Source of the DNA: Aliiruegeria haliotis
GTDB lineage: Bacteria; Pseudomonadota; Alphaproteobacteria; Rhodobacterales; Rhodobacteraceae
DNA: 64,000 bases
Assembly: GCF_003003255.1 (NCBI RefSeq)
Contig: NZ_PVTD01000001.1
Span: forward strand, 930,001 to 994,000
Reading direction: 5' to 3'
The notes under the pieces are model-generated. The model had not been told where the DNA came from. It ran no database searches and saw only the letters and a list, made by a program, of their open reading frames with translations. Below are positions 52,342-61,925 of the stretch, piece after piece. The translations under genes and the position numbers were made by a program. How positions within the stretch are numbered: position 1 is the stretch's first letter; each line of letters begins with the position of its first letter.

Positions 52342-53622
52342 TCAGCGCGTTGAAGGCATGGGGTTCAGTGGCGGCAAAACTTCCGGAGAATCCGTCTCCA
52401 GCACCGCCGCGCGCAACTCGTCAAAAGCCCGGTCAAGTGCGCCCCAATCCTCCAACGTTTCCGTTGTGCCGTACCGCGCGCGGCCGATCCCGGCAAGTGG
52501 CGCCTCCAGCCGATCGACACTTGCCGCCCCGCTGACGACCTTCCAACGGGCGATGGCATCATGGGTTTTCGGGAGATCCCTGGCACGGAGGGCCGATTGG
52601 ACCATTTCGGCAGCGTGCGCCTCGCTGGCCAACCACGCGGCCTGCCGCCGACGCTGCCACGAGCGGATCGGAGGCAGAACGTATCGCCAGAGCGCCCAGA
52701 TGATCCCGCAAAGAACACACAAGGCACCGATGAGAACAGCGAGTTGCCGCGAGGTGAGCCTCGGTTCTGCCTTCGGAGCGGGACCGTCGACCTCAAGGGT
52801 GATCCCGGGCACTGTCGCTGTCTCCAGCTTTCCCGCCGCTACGTTGAACCATTCCAGCGCCACCTCGGGCAGATCGACGGTGCCACCATATTGCGCGACA
52901 TAGGTCACGCTTTCCTGTCGCTGGCCAGAGAGTTCGCCGCGGTCCTCGCTCTCGGACACCGCCGGTTCCTTCGGATAGGCCTGTACCGGATCGGCCTGGA
53001 GCACGGGGATCATCGGCGGCAGGAAGAGCGGCGACGTGCCCTCGATCCGGGCCACGATGGTGCGGGTGACCGCATCCCCCGGCGCAAGAACGCCCTCCCC
53101 GCCTTCAAGGGTCTGTTCCAGCGTCAAACCGCTGGCGAGGATCATGGGATCAAGTCCTTCGGCCCCGTCCGGCACACTGGCCGTGAAAGAAACGGCGTCG
53201 ACCGGCGCATCCACCTCGATGGGCTGGGTCGTCTCCGGATCGGCATAGGTCAGCCCGATCACCTGCGTGGGCAGCGAAACCACGCCCGGCACCATCGGGT
53301 AGAGCCGGTAAGCGCGGGACACGCCGGACCATGTCTCTCCCTCAACGTTTTCGCTGACAGGGCCGGAGCCACGCTCCGGCAACCGCACAATCACGTTCGG
53401 AGCCTCCATCGAAGGAAAAACCGGCGGTTGCGGCATCCAGGTCGGCACAAGCACCGTCACACGCAGCACCACCGGCTGACCGACAGCCACGGTCTCCGGC
53501 TCGACCGTGGTCCGAACAATATACGCCGGGGCATCTGCCTGCTCAGAGGTCGTGCCGTCCTGCGCCGATACCGGCCCGCCAAGGCCTACCAGAAGCATGA
53601 GGGCAATCGCCAGCTGTCTCAT
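52342..53622 (-). CDS. BatD-like membrane protein
   Basis: The protein has 426 residues. A signal peptide (LAIALMLLVGLGGPVSAQ) leads into beta-rich domains (IVRTTVEPETVAVGQPVVLRVTVLVP; GEGVLAPGDAVTRTIVARIEGTSPLFLPPMIPV) like those of BatD. One membrane helix (LAVLIGALCVLCGIIWALW, about residue 300) and a cytoplasmic tail follow. Its start overlaps the VWA-TPR stop by 4 bases. Bat proteins form an inner-membrane complex implicated in stress tolerance; the exact role is unknown. Confidence 0.83.
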   Translation of the reverse strand: MRQLAIALMLLVGLGGPVSAQDGTTSEQADAPAYIVRTTVEPETVAVGQPVVLRVTVLVPTWMPQPPVFPSMEAPNVIVRLPERGSGPVSENVEGETWSGVSRAYRLYPMVPGVVSLPTQVIGLTYADPETTQPIEVDAPVDAVSFTASVPDGAEGLDPMILASGLTLEQTLEGGEGVLAPGDAVTRTIVARIEGTSPLFLPPMIPVLQADPVQAYPKEPAVSESEDRGELSGQRQESVTYVAQYGGTVDLPEVALEWFNVAAGKLETATVPGITLEVDGPAPKAEPRLTSRQLAVLIGALCVLCGIIWALWRYVLPPIRSWQRRRQAAWLASEAHAAEMVQSALRARDLPKTHDAIARWKVVSGAASVDRLEAPLAGIGRARYGTTETLEDWGALDRAFDELRAAVLETDSPEVLPPLNPMPSTR

Positions 53623-55148
53623 TCGGAGCCTCCAGCGCTTTCCTGCAGAAACCGTGTTCGCAGGAAATCCCCCATATCGGTATCAACCGATCGCATCCAT
53701 TGATCCGCCGTCGTGAAGGCTGGCACGTCATCCTTCTCGGAATACTCCTTCACGGTTTCCTCGCCACGCGCGGCCTCGTTGTCGAAGACGACGTCGTCCG
53801 CACCGATACCGCCCTGCTCGCCGGTGTCGCCCGCCTCTCGTGTTGCCTCCACATAGTCGAGGATCGCCTTCGTCACTTCGAGGTTCCAGGCGGCCTCCGG
53901 AAAATCGGGCTGAAGTTCCAGCGCCCGTTCATAGGCGGCAATCGCCGGCCGGTATTCGCGGTTTCGGGTCCGGGCCATGCCTTCGCCGAAGGCCGCCGCG
54001 GCGGTGTCGAGCCGCGAATACACATCCGCCGCTTCCGGGTATTGCCCTGCCCGGAACATCGACAGCGCACGCCACATCGGATCCAGAAAGACCTCGCCCG
54101 CTGCGCGGAAGTCCTTGCCGCGATAGGCCATCATGCCCTGCTGATCCGGCGTGAAGAACCAGTCGATCACATCCGCCCGCGCGGCGCTGGGGTGCAGTCC
54201 CGCCGCCAGCGCAAACGCGAGCGCCCATCGCACGCTCCATCCGCGCCGGAACCAGATCAGAACCAGCGGCATTGCCAGCCAGCCCAGCATCCAGCCACGG
54301 TCGTCCCAGTCGAGCCGTTCGTCGCCCAGTAGGGCCGCGCGATAGGCGGAAGCAGCGGCGGCCTCGATCCGGTCGATGTCGGAATCGTCGGCGCTCAGCT
54401 GAATGACCTCTGCACCCGCAACCTGGTCGAGCGCGCCGGTGGGACTGCCGGCGGGCGCCGCCACGAGGAAGATCACCGGCGCATCGCCCTCACCCTGCGG
54501 GGCAAAAGCCGCGGCGTCGGCCGCATTCAACTCGTCGAGCACGAAGAGGATCGCGCCCGGGGTCTCGGATTTCGCTAATTCCGCGCGCGCCAGTTCCAGC
54601 GCGGCAGTGGCATTGTCACCCTCGCCCGGCATGACCTCCGTCGAAAGGGCTTCGAGCATGGCCCGCAGGATATTCGGATCCTCGGTCAACGGGGCAACGC
54701 GATGGGCGGTGCTGCCGTAGGCGATCAGAGCCGTTCGCGCGCCCGCACGACGGTCCACGAGGTCGAGGATCTTGAACTTCGCCCGCTCCAGCCGATAGGG
54801 CGGCAGGTCCGGCGCCTCCATCGAGGGGCTGACCTCCAGAGCGACAACCAGCGGGGCCGTCTGCGCCAGCAGGGGGTTCGGCACCCGGCTCCAGGTCGAC
54901 CCCGAAGCCGCGAGCGCAAGCAGGAGCAGCGCCAGACAGACAAGGTCGATCACCTCGACCCGGCGGGCATCGCCGTCCCCCACTGTCAACGCCTCTGCCA
55001 AATGTGGCGCGATCCCGTCCGGTGCAGTTTCGCCCGCATCGGTCCGCTTTCGGACCCGCCACCACAACAGGCCGATGAGCGGTACAGCCAGCAGCCACCA
55101 GGGTCGCAGCAGGTGCAGTGCGCCGAGGGCATCGAGGACCGCATCCAT
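53619..55148 (-). CDS. VWA domain protein with TPR segment (BatB/BatC-like fusion)
   Basis: The protein has 509 residues. Two N-terminal helices (LRPWWLLAVPLIGLLWW; VEVIDLVCLALLLLALAAS) precede a VWA domain. Its MIDAS motif reads EVSPS, with Glu in place of the usual first Asp, so metal binding is doubtful. Further helices near residues 290-330 lead to a TPR-like region (ALSMFRAGQYPEAADVYSRLD; YRPAIAAYERALELQPDFPEAAWNLE). The C-terminal tail is acidic. It combines what are separate BatB and BatC proteins elsewhere. The start shares one base with the stop of the upstream VWA gene (TGATG). Confidence 0.83.
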   Translation of the reverse strand: MDAVLDALGALHLLRPWWLLAVPLIGLLWWRVRKRTDAGETAPDGIAPHLAEALTVGDGDARRVEVIDLVCLALLLLALAASGSTWSRVPNPLLAQTAPLVVALEVSPSMEAPDLPPYRLERAKFKILDLVDRRAGARTALIAYGSTAHRVAPLTEDPNILRAMLEALSTEVMPGEGDNATAALELARAELAKSETPGAILFVLDELNAADAAAFAPQGEGDAPVIFLVAAPAGSPTGALDQVAGAEVIQLSADDSDIDRIEAAAASAYRAALLGDERLDWDDRGWMLGWLAMPLVLIWFRRGWSVRWALAFALAAGLHPSAARADVIDWFFTPDQQGMMAYRGKDFRAAGEVFLDPMWRALSMFRAGQYPEAADVYSRLDTAAAAFGEGMARTRNREYRPAIAAYERALELQPDFPEAAWNLEVTKAILDYVEATREAGDTGEQGGIGADDVVFDNEAARGEETVKEYSEKDDVPAFTTADQWMRSVDTDMGDFLRTRFLQESAGGSE

Positions 55149-56128
55149 CACGCGACCCTCCGCGAACTCAGGTGCAGCCACCAGGTGGTCAGCAACCCGA
55201 TCAGGACCGCCAGCCCGAAGGGCAGCTTGTGCATCGGCTGCTTTGGCTGAAAACTCACACTCTCGGTGATGCGCGGGTTGAGGCGCTCGATCTCGTCATA
55301 GATCTTCTGAAGGCCTTCGCCATCGCTGGCATAGTAGAACGCGCCTCCGGCCCGGGCTGCGATATCTTCCAGCGCGCGCAGATCCACCTTGTCGGCCCCA
55401 TCGGCCTTCGGGTCGCCAACGCCGATCGTGTGGATCGTCACGCCGCGTTGGGCAGCGATCTCGGCCGCGTTGACCGGGCTCATGCTGCTTGATGTATCCG
55501 CACCGTCGGACAACAGCACCAGGAGACGCTGATCGACCTCCGAGGTTTCGAAGGTGCGAATGGCAAGCCCGATCGCATCCCCGATGGCCGTATCCACCCC
55601 GGCCATGCCCACCGTCGTGCTGTCGAGCAGGTCGCGCACGGACTCGAGGTCTTCGGTGAAGGGCGTCTGAACGAAGGCGCGGGTTCCAAAGACAATGAGC
55701 GCCACCCTGTCGCCGTCGCGTTCCTCGATGAAGTCACCGACGACGTCCTTGACCACCTGAAGCCGCTGTTGCCGCTCGCCGGTTGCGTCCGGCATGTCGC
55801 GCGCATCCATCGAGCCGGAGATGTCCACGGCCAGCGCGAGGTCCCGCGCGGCCTTTTCCACAACCTGCTTCTGCCCGAGAAGCTCTGGCCGGGCGAGGCC
55901 CAGAACCAGCAGGCACCAGCACAGTGCCGCTGCAATCACCTGGATCCGTCGACGCCGCAGCACCACCGAACCGTCGCGGGGTTCCAGCCCGGCGGCTTCC
56001 GTGATCTGTCGAAAAAAGGGAACGCGGATTGCCGTGCTCCGGTGCCGGTGCGGCGGCGCAAAACGCCAGACCAGCAGCGGCAGGGGCAGCAGCAGGAGCG
56101 CCCAGGGGAAGGCCAGCGCGAGCGTCAT
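55148..56128 (-). CDS. BatA-like VWA domain membrane protein
   Basis: The protein has 326 residues. N-terminal helices (LALAFPWALLLLPLPLLVW; IQVIAAALCWCLLVLGLARP) anchor a VWA domain with an intact MIDAS motif (AVDISGSMDARD), GVDTAIGDAIGLA supplying the threonine, and LLSDGADTSS the last Asp. A C-terminal helix (PFGLAVLIGLLTTWWL) closes it. The ATG at 56128 follows GGGAGGATCGGAC and overlaps the upstream stop by 4 bases. Confidence 0.87.
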   Translation of the reverse strand: MTLALAFPWALLLLPLPLLVWRFAPPHRHRSTAIRVPFFRQITEAAGLEPRDGSVVLRRRRIQVIAAALCWCLLVLGLARPELLGQKQVVEKAARDLALAVDISGSMDARDMPDATGERQQRLQVVKDVVGDFIEERDGDRVALIVFGTRAFVQTPFTEDLESVRDLLDSTTVGMAGVDTAIGDAIGLAIRTFETSEVDQRLLVLLSDGADTSSSMSPVNAAEIAAQRGVTIHTIGVGDPKADGADKVDLRALEDIAARAGGAFYYASDGEGLQKIYDEIERLNPRITESVSFQPKQPMHKLPFGLAVLIGLLTTWWLHLSSRRVA

Positions 56129-56610
56129 GTCCGATCCTCCCGCCTGTGCCCACGCACCCACCCCCGCGCGAGACGGGCAAGATCCGGAGATCCCGGCTGG
56201 GGGCTGTAGGGCGCACGGGTCAGCAAGGTACCAAGCTCCGTGGAGAACCCGCCCGAAGACGTCGCATCAAGGAACGCCAGCCAGTCAGGCCCGACAAGGC
56301 TCGCGACTTCGGCCCGGGGAAAGGCCGCAAGGGCAGTCCGGCGCAGCACGGCCGCGATGGCGGCAGGATCCTCGCCCGCGGCCTCCAGTTCAGCAAGGGC
56401 CGCACGCCGGTAGGCATTCGCCTGCCAGCGGCGCCAGAGAATGTGCGCGCCCCAGCCAAGCAACCCCAGCACCGCAAGCCCGAGCCAGATCCAGGCATCC
56501 GTCGCGGGCCACATGGAGATAGGCTCCGGCTCGGGGATGGGCTTGAGCAGGTCCAGCAACGCCACGAGGTCGAGCCCCTCGGTGTCCGGAAGGGTGGCTG
56601 GATCGGCCAT
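56125..56610 (-). CDS. DUF4381 membrane protein
   Basis: The protein has 161 residues. LLDLLKPIPEPEPISMWPATDAWIWLGLAVLGLLGW is the family pattern: a Pro-rich lead then one helix. A cytoplasmic helical part with RRTALAAFPRAEVASLVGPDWLAFLD follows. DUF4381 proteins occur only in MoxR-DUF58-VWA operons. The start shares one base with the stop of the DUF58 gene (TGATG). Confidence 0.87.
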   Translation of the reverse strand: MADPATLPDTEGLDLVALLDLLKPIPEPEPISMWPATDAWIWLGLAVLGLLGWGAHILWRRWQANAYRRAALAELEAAGEDPAAIAAVLRRTALAAFPRAEVASLVGPDWLAFLDATSSGGFSTELGTLLTRAPYSPQPGSPDLARLARGWVRGHRREDRT

Positions 56611-57548
56611 CAGCGCGCGCCCCTCACGCCCATCAGGTCCATGATTTGCGGAAGCGTTTCCCTGTCGCAGGTCAGTGGCAGAACCGGGATGCCATATTTC
56701 CGCGTCCATCCGATGGCCCGCCCAAGGCGTGCACTCACGATCTCCTGCACCGATCTGGTCGTCGCGGTCTCCCGCCCGTCCAGTTCCACCTGAAGATCCC
56801 CGTCGGAGGCCACGATGCGAAAATCGTCGGGCAGTTTCAGACCCGTCGGGTCGGTGATCGGAAAAAGGATCACGTCGTTGTGCAGTGAAAGCTGCCGGAT
56901 CAGCCGCTCCGTCCGGTCGTCGGTTTCCGCGAAATCGCTGAAGACGAGGATGAGCATCCCCGTTGTCGCGATCCGCGCGGCGGCCTCCAGCGGATCGTTG
57001 AGGGACAAGGTGCGGGCAACGGTGCGCTCGGCATTGAGTGCGCTGTTGGCGCCCGCGATCACGGAGAGCAATCGGTTCAGCGCGGCATTGCTGGCCTTTG
57101 GCCGCAACTCGGCAATATGGTCATCGGTGAAGACGATCCCGCCCACCCGGTCGCCTTGCGCGCGGATGCGGAAGGCGGCAAGGGCGGCGGCCTCGGCCGC
57201 CGTCACGGATTTCATATTCATTTGCGTCCCGTAGAACATGGTCATCCGCTGATCGACCAACAGCAGCGCAGGGCGGTCCCGTTCTTCGGTGTAGACCCGG
57301 ACATACGGCTCCCCGGTGCGCGCGGTCACTTTCCAGTCGATGGTGCGGGGATCGTCACCGACCTGGTAGTTGCGCAACTCCTCGAAATTCAGCCCCCTGC
57401 CCCGCAGCCGCGAGGCATGGCGCCCGTTCAACGCCGAGCGGGCGGGTTGGCGCGGGAGAAACGAGATATTGCGCGCGCCGCCCGCAAGACGGCGCAGATG
57501 CGCAAGATCGACGTGGATCCGCGGATCGGATGTGCCCTTCGCGACCAT
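56610..57548 (-). CDS. DUF58 protein (MoxR-operon VWA-like)
   Basis: The protein has 312 residues. GRGLNFEELRNYQVGDDPRTIDWKVTARTGEPYVRVYTEERDRP is the DUF58 signature, followed by a VWA-like fold (LLLVDQRMTMFYGT; LILVFSDFAETDD). No membrane helices are seen. It lies between moxR (10 bases upstream) and the DUF4381 gene. DUF58 proteins are thought to be MoxR partners. Confidence 0.9.
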   Translation of the reverse strand: MVAKGTSDPRIHVDLAHLRRLAGGARNISFLPRQPARSALNGRHASRLRGRGLNFEELRNYQVGDDPRTIDWKVTARTGEPYVRVYTEERDRPALLLVDQRMTMFYGTQMNMKSVTAAEAAALAAFRIRAQGDRVGGIVFTDDHIAELRPKASNAALNRLLSVIAGANSALNAERTVARTLSLNDPLEAAARIATTGMLILVFSDFAETDDRTERLIRQLSLHNDVILFPITDPTGLKLPDDFRIVASDGDLQVELDGRETATTRSVQEIVSARLGRAIGWTRKYGIPVLPLTCDRETLPQIMDLMGVRGAR

Positions 57549-57558
57549 GGGCGCGACC

Positions 57559-58536
57559 TCAGGGCAAGGCGACCAGCGAGACGATCTCGTCGATCACCCT
57601 GTCTATGGAAACCGCGTCGCCCTGTGCCTCGTAGGAGAGCGCAATTCGGTGGCGGAAGACGTCGTGGACGATCGCGCGCACGTCCGCCGGGTCCACATAG
57701 TCGCGTCCCTTCAGCCAAGCATGCGCCCGGGCGCATTTGTCCAGCGCAAGGCTGCCTCGCGGCGAAGAACCGATTTCGATCCAGCGTGCCAGATCCTCCG
57801 AAAGCGCCTCCGGCGTCCGTGTCGCCTGCACGAGATCGGCCATGTAGCGGTCCATTGCATCGGCCACGTGCAGCCGCGAAATCTCGGCCCGGGCGTCGAA
57901 AACGGCCTGCTGCGGGATCACGGGTGGCGTGTCGCCCTCCGCCCCCGAAAGGGCGCCCTGTTCCTCGCCTCGCACCAGCCGGATCACCTCCACCTCGTCC
58001 TCGACCGGCGGATAGAGCACCTGAACATGCATCAGGAAGCGATCCATCTGCGCCTCTGGCAGCGGATAGGTCCCCTCCTGTTCGATCGGGTTCTGGGTCG
58101 CCATCACGATGAACAGCGGCGGCATCTTGTGGGTGGTGCCGGCGACCGTGACCTGCCGCTCCTCCATCGCCTCCAGCAATGCGGCCTGGACCTTGGCCGG
58201 CGCCCGGTTGATCTCGTCCGCCAGCACGATATTGGCAAAGATCGGGCCGGCCTCGAACCGGAACTCGGCGCCATCGGCGGTCTGGTGGTAGACTTCCGTT
58301 CCGGTCACATCCGACGGCAGGAGATCGGGCGTGAACTGGATGCGGGAGAAATCCGCCTCGAGGTTCTTCGACATCGCCTTGACCGCCCGGGTCTTTGCCA
58401 GCCCGGGCAAGCCCTCGATCAGCAGGTTGCCATTGGCCAGGAGCCCGATGACAAGGCGTTCGATCACGTCTTTCTGACCAATGATCGACTGTCCCATCCG
58501 CTCCTGAAGAGCGATGATCTGTTCAACTGTGCTCAT
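57559..58536 (-). CDS. MoxR-family AAA+ ATPase
   Basis: The protein has 325 residues. Walker A is IEGLPGLAKTRAV (GxxGxxKT), Walker B is IVLADEINRAPAKVQAALLEAMEE, and sensor 1 lies in FIVMATQNPIEQEGTYPLPEAQMDRF, which is diagnostic of the MoxR subfamily. It probably acts as a chaperone with the DUF58 and VWA proteins encoded directly downstream. The start MSTVEQ (58536) is chosen over an ATG two codons earlier (58542). It follows the HAD gene by 17 bases. Confidence 0.93.
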   Translation of the reverse strand: MSTVEQIIALQERMGQSIIGQKDVIERLVIGLLANGNLLIEGLPGLAKTRAVKAMSKNLEADFSRIQFTPDLLPSDVTGTEVYHQTADGAEFRFEAGPIFANIVLADEINRAPAKVQAALLEAMEERQVTVAGTTHKMPPLFIVMATQNPIEQEGTYPLPEAQMDRFLMHVQVLYPPVEDEVEVIRLVRGEEQGALSGAEGDTPPVIPQQAVFDARAEISRLHVADAMDRYMADLVQATRTPEALSEDLARWIEIGSSPRGSLALDKCARAHAWLKGRDYVDPADVRAIVHDVFRHRIALSYEAQGDAVSIDRVIDEIVSLVALP

Positions 58537-58553
58537 GCCCAAACCCTCGGGAA

Positions 58554-59534
58554 TTACTCTACCGTTGCGGGAAAGATCGTGGACCAGTCCGTCGCCATGT
58601 CCGCGAAGACCCAGCCCCGATCCGGCCCCTCGTCCAGACCGCGGTTCAACACGCCGATATGCCCCTCCCGGTCATAGGCCCATTCCCGCTCCGCATCCGT
58701 GTGATGCACATAGAGCGCCAGCCCGGGTCCCTCGCCGGACGTGGTCCATTCCAGCATCTCGAAATCGCCGTCGGAATTGCCGCCGGCGAGGATGGGCCGC
58801 TTGCCGATGTGGTGGTTGATCGCCACCGGTTTGCCAGCCTTGTCGTCATTGAAGAACAGGTCTGGCATCTTCATCAGCGCGGGGCCGGCGTCGCCGACGA
58901 CGTATTCGCTGACCAGCGACGAGCCCACGACCTGATTGACGTCGATCCCGTAGGCGTCCTCCGAGAACACGCGGATGAAATCGATACCGCCACCGGAGAC
59001 GATGTACGTGGCGAAGCCTTCGTCGCGCAGGTAGCTCAGCAATTCCAGCATCGGCTGGTAGATCATCTCGTCATAGCGGCGTCCGGTCGTCGGATGGCGG
59101 GCCTCGTCGAGCCAGTCGGCGACGTTTTGTTTGAACTCGGACACGCTCATACCGGCATGCGCCGTGGCCAGGACCTCGAGCAATCCTTCCTTGCCGGAGG
59201 CGAGAATGCCCTCGACATCACCTTCGGCTGCTGCCTTGAGCGCGTCGGAGGTCAGGATCGCGGGATCAGCCTCCGCACGCTTCGCAACCTGATCGACGGC
59301 AAAGGCGATCTGGAAATAGACTGGTTGCTCTGCCCAGAGCGTTCCATCGTTGTCGAAAACCGCAATCCGGTCGGCCGGCGTCACGTAGCTGTCCGAAGCA
59401 GGGTCGGTCACAGCGTTGACGAAATCGATCACCGCCGACTTGCTCTGCCCTGCGTTCCAGGACGGCAGCGGGTCCGCAAGTACAACACCGGAGGAGAGCA
59501 GGAACGCGGCGGTTGTCAATGACTTGATAAACAT
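58554..59534 (-). CDS. exported HAD-superfamily phosphatase
   Basis: The protein has 326 residues. A signal peptide (SLTTAAFLLSSGVVLADP) predicts a periplasmic location. VFDNDGTLW is HAD motif I (D-x-D-x-T), YIVSGGG motif II, and GNSDGDFEML motif III/IV with the metal Asp residues. The cap region resembles the phosphoserine-phosphatase-like group. The start at 59534 fits the signal peptide; the open frame extends to 59810. It is the first gene of the operon that continues into moxR 17 bases later, so it may act with the Bat complex. Confidence 0.85.
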   Translation of the reverse strand: MFIKSLTTAAFLLSSGVVLADPLPSWNAGQSKSAVIDFVNAVTDPASDSYVTPADRIAVFDNDGTLWAEQPVYFQIAFAVDQVAKRAEADPAILTSDALKAAAEGDVEGILASGKEGLLEVLATAHAGMSVSEFKQNVADWLDEARHPTTGRRYDEMIYQPMLELLSYLRDEGFATYIVSGGGIDFIRVFSEDAYGIDVNQVVGSSLVSEYVVGDAGPALMKMPDLFFNDDKAGKPVAINHHIGKRPILAGGNSDGDFEMLEWTTSGEGPGLALYVHHTDAEREWAYDREGHIGVLNRGLDEGPDRGWVFADMATDWSTIFPATVE

Positions 59535-59825
59535 GGGTTTCTCCGATTTACAGGCTCGGCGGCCAACTACGTTTTCAACGTAGCATACCTCTTCCAAAAG
59601 AAAACCTCTTCCCCCCAGACGCCAGCCATTGGCGTGCGCCCTGCCGAACAGGCCGCGCACAGGATGCCCGGACAAGACAGAAGCAAGTGGAGCACTTTCT
59701 TGTCTGCCCGGCGGCGACAACGGCCCGGCAATCCGAAACTTGTCGGCAAGGCGCGAAAACCGCACTGGCCGGGACCCGCCATCGCCACTAAGCTGCGGTC
59801 CAGCAACCATTTACGGAACACCTCG
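59535..59825. other. divergent promoter region between the HAD phosphatase and octahaem cytochrome genes
   Basis: These 291 bases have no supported gene. Both neighbours start here in opposite directions, so at least two promoters are expected, but no convincing -35/-10 pair was found. Confidence 0.4.
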
Positions 59826-61775
59826 ATGGCGCCCACGCATTTCTTGACGATACTTCTGATTGCCGCGACCGGCATGACCGACGCCGCGTTCTCGCAGGAG
59901 GCCAAGGACCCACCCGCCTATGTCGGCACCGACGCCTGTATCGACTGCCATACGGCGGAGTACGAGGATTGGACCGGCTCGCACCACGACCTCGCTTGGA
60001 CAGAGCCGACCGGCGCGAACATCGTCGCGGACTTCGACAACACGTCGTTTACCCATCGTGGATTGACCAGTCGCTTCACCGAAGAGGACGGCACCTACTA
60101 TATCGAAAGTGACGGGCCGGACGGGCAGATCACGAAATGGCCGGTTGCCGGCGTGATCGGAATCGAGCCGTTGCAGCAGTATTTCGTGGAAACCGAACCG
60201 GGGCGATATCAGAGCTTCGACGTGCCCTGGGACACGGTGGAGCAGACATGGTACCACATGTACCCCGATCAGCACCTTCCGGCGAGCGATGCGTTCCACT
60301 GGACCGGTCCCTACAAGACCTGGAACAACCGTTGCGCGGAGTGCCACGCAACCAACTACGAGCGCAACTACGATCCGCGCAATCGGCAGTATTCCAGTAC
60401 CATGAGCGAGATCGGTGTCGGCTGCGAGGCCTGCCACGGGCCCGGGGCCGCGCACCTCGCCTGGGCGGAGACCGAGAGCCAGCCCGACGACTGGCCATGG
60501 GACGGGCTGTCGGACTTTGGCTTCACCATCGACTACGCCCCGGGCGACGCGGAGACCGAGATCCAGCAATGCGCCGCCTGCCACGCCCGTCGCGGTCCGT
60601 TTTTGGGCGGCTCACCCGTTCCGGGGACGCCGTTTCACGATGCCTATCGCCTCTCGCCGCTGCGGTCGCCGCATTATCACCCCGACGGACAGATCCTCGA
60701 CGAGGTCTATGTCTACGGGTCCTTCCTGCAATCAACGATGTACCAGAAGGGCGTGGTCTGTTCCGACTGCCACGACGTGCACGCGGCCAAACACCACCTC
60801 GAAGGCAACGGCGTCTGTCTGACCTGCCACTCCCCTGCCGGAAACCCCGATTTCCCGAGCCTGAAGATCGCCGATTATGACACGCCGGAACACCATTTCC
60901 ACGAGTCCGGCTCCGAGGGTGCCCAGTGCAAGGCCTGCCACATGATCGAACGCGACTACATGGGAATCGACGGTCGGCGGGACCATTCCTTCCGGGTGCC
61001 GCGCCCAGACCTGACGATCGCGACCGGCTCACCGAATGCCTGCACCGATTGTCACGCGACCGAGGGTCCCTACTGGGCGCAGGCCGAGCTTGAGAAACGT
61101 TTCCCGGAGTCCGAATACCGCGGCCCGCATTTTGCCACGACCTTCCACGCGGCCAATCAGGGCCAGGTCGATGTCTCCGCCAACCTGCTGGAGATCGCGA
61201 TGGCAGAGACAATGCCGGGGATCGTGCGGGCGACGGCGATGGAACTGCTTCAGCCGTATCAATCCGCCGAGGTGGCCGATGCCGTAGTCCCGGCGCTGGA
61301 GGATGCCGATCCGATGGTGCGCGCCTATGCGCTTGCCTTGCAGCGGGCTGCGCCAGCCACGGAAATGGTGCCGCGACTGTTGCCTCTGCTTGAGGACCCG
61401 ACACGGCTTGTCCGGATCGCGGCCGCACGGGAAATGCTGTCGGCGCCGATCGCCCGCCTGCCCGAGCAATACCAGCGTCCGTTGTCGGCGGCGACGTCGG
61501 AGTGGCAGAGCTCGCTGGCGGTGACCGCCGATTTCCCGGAAACCCACATCGTTCTGGGCGGGATCGGGCTGACGACCCGCAACATCGCCTCCGCACTCGC
61601 GTCCTTCCGGGAGGCCGTTCGGATCGACCCGCAGATGGCGCAGGCCTGGGTGATGATCGTGCGGCTGGAGGCGGCGACGGGCAACGAAGACGGTGCTCGT
61701 GCCGCCCTAGCGGAGGCGCTGGCTCAACTCCCCGACGATCCCGGGCTGCTTTCGCTTCAGGCCCAGCTTCCCTGA
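59826..61775 (+). CDS. octahaem c-type cytochrome with HEAT/TPR-like C-terminus
   Basis: The protein has 649 residues with a signal peptide (TILLIAATGMTDAAFSQE), so it is periplasmic. Eight CxxCH haem sites are visible: CIDCH, CAECH, CEACH, CAACH, CSDCH, CLTCH, CKACH and CTDCH, all in the first 430 residues. The order and surroundings (YVGTDACIDCH at the start; QSTMYQKGVVCSDCHDVHAAKH) resemble cytochrome c554/multihaem nitrite-hydroxylamine types. From about residue 460 there are HEAT-like (LVRIAAAREMLSAPI) then TPR-like repeats (ALASFREAVRIDPQMAQAW). The ATG at 59826 is chosen to give the signal peptide. The electron partner and substrate are unknown. Confidence 0.87.
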   Translation: MAPTHFLTILLIAATGMTDAAFSQEAKDPPAYVGTDACIDCHTAEYEDWTGSHHDLAWTEPTGANIVADFDNTSFTHRGLTSRFTEEDGTYYIESDGPDGQITKWPVAGVIGIEPLQQYFVETEPGRYQSFDVPWDTVEQTWYHMYPDQHLPASDAFHWTGPYKTWNNRCAECHATNYERNYDPRNRQYSSTMSEIGVGCEACHGPGAAHLAWAETESQPDDWPWDGLSDFGFTIDYAPGDAETEIQQCAACHARRGPFLGGSPVPGTPFHDAYRLSPLRSPHYHPDGQILDEVYVYGSFLQSTMYQKGVVCSDCHDVHAAKHHLEGNGVCLTCHSPAGNPDFPSLKIADYDTPEHHFHESGSEGAQCKACHMIERDYMGIDGRRDHSFRVPRPDLTIATGSPNACTDCHATEGPYWAQAELEKRFPESEYRGPHFATTFHAANQGQVDVSANLLEIAMAETMPGIVRATAMELLQPYQSAEVADAVVPALEDADPMVRAYALALQRAAPATEMVPRLLPLLEDPTRLVRIAAAREMLSAPIARLPEQYQRPLSAATSEWQSSLAVTADFPETHIVLGGIGLTTRNIASALASFREAVRIDPQMAQAWVMIVRLEAATGNEDGARAALAEALAQLPDDPGLLSLQAQLP

Positions 61776-61925
61776 CGGCGGCGGTTTCGACGCCAATCGG
61801 AAAACTCTGGATGCAACCGGAACACCGGGAGTCGCAATTGGCGCCCGCCGGGCCCGGATCGGGCTTTCCGCCATTGCTGCGTCGCGGCAGGTTCGGGGGA
61901 CACACGCCACGCCGAGGATCGCCCG

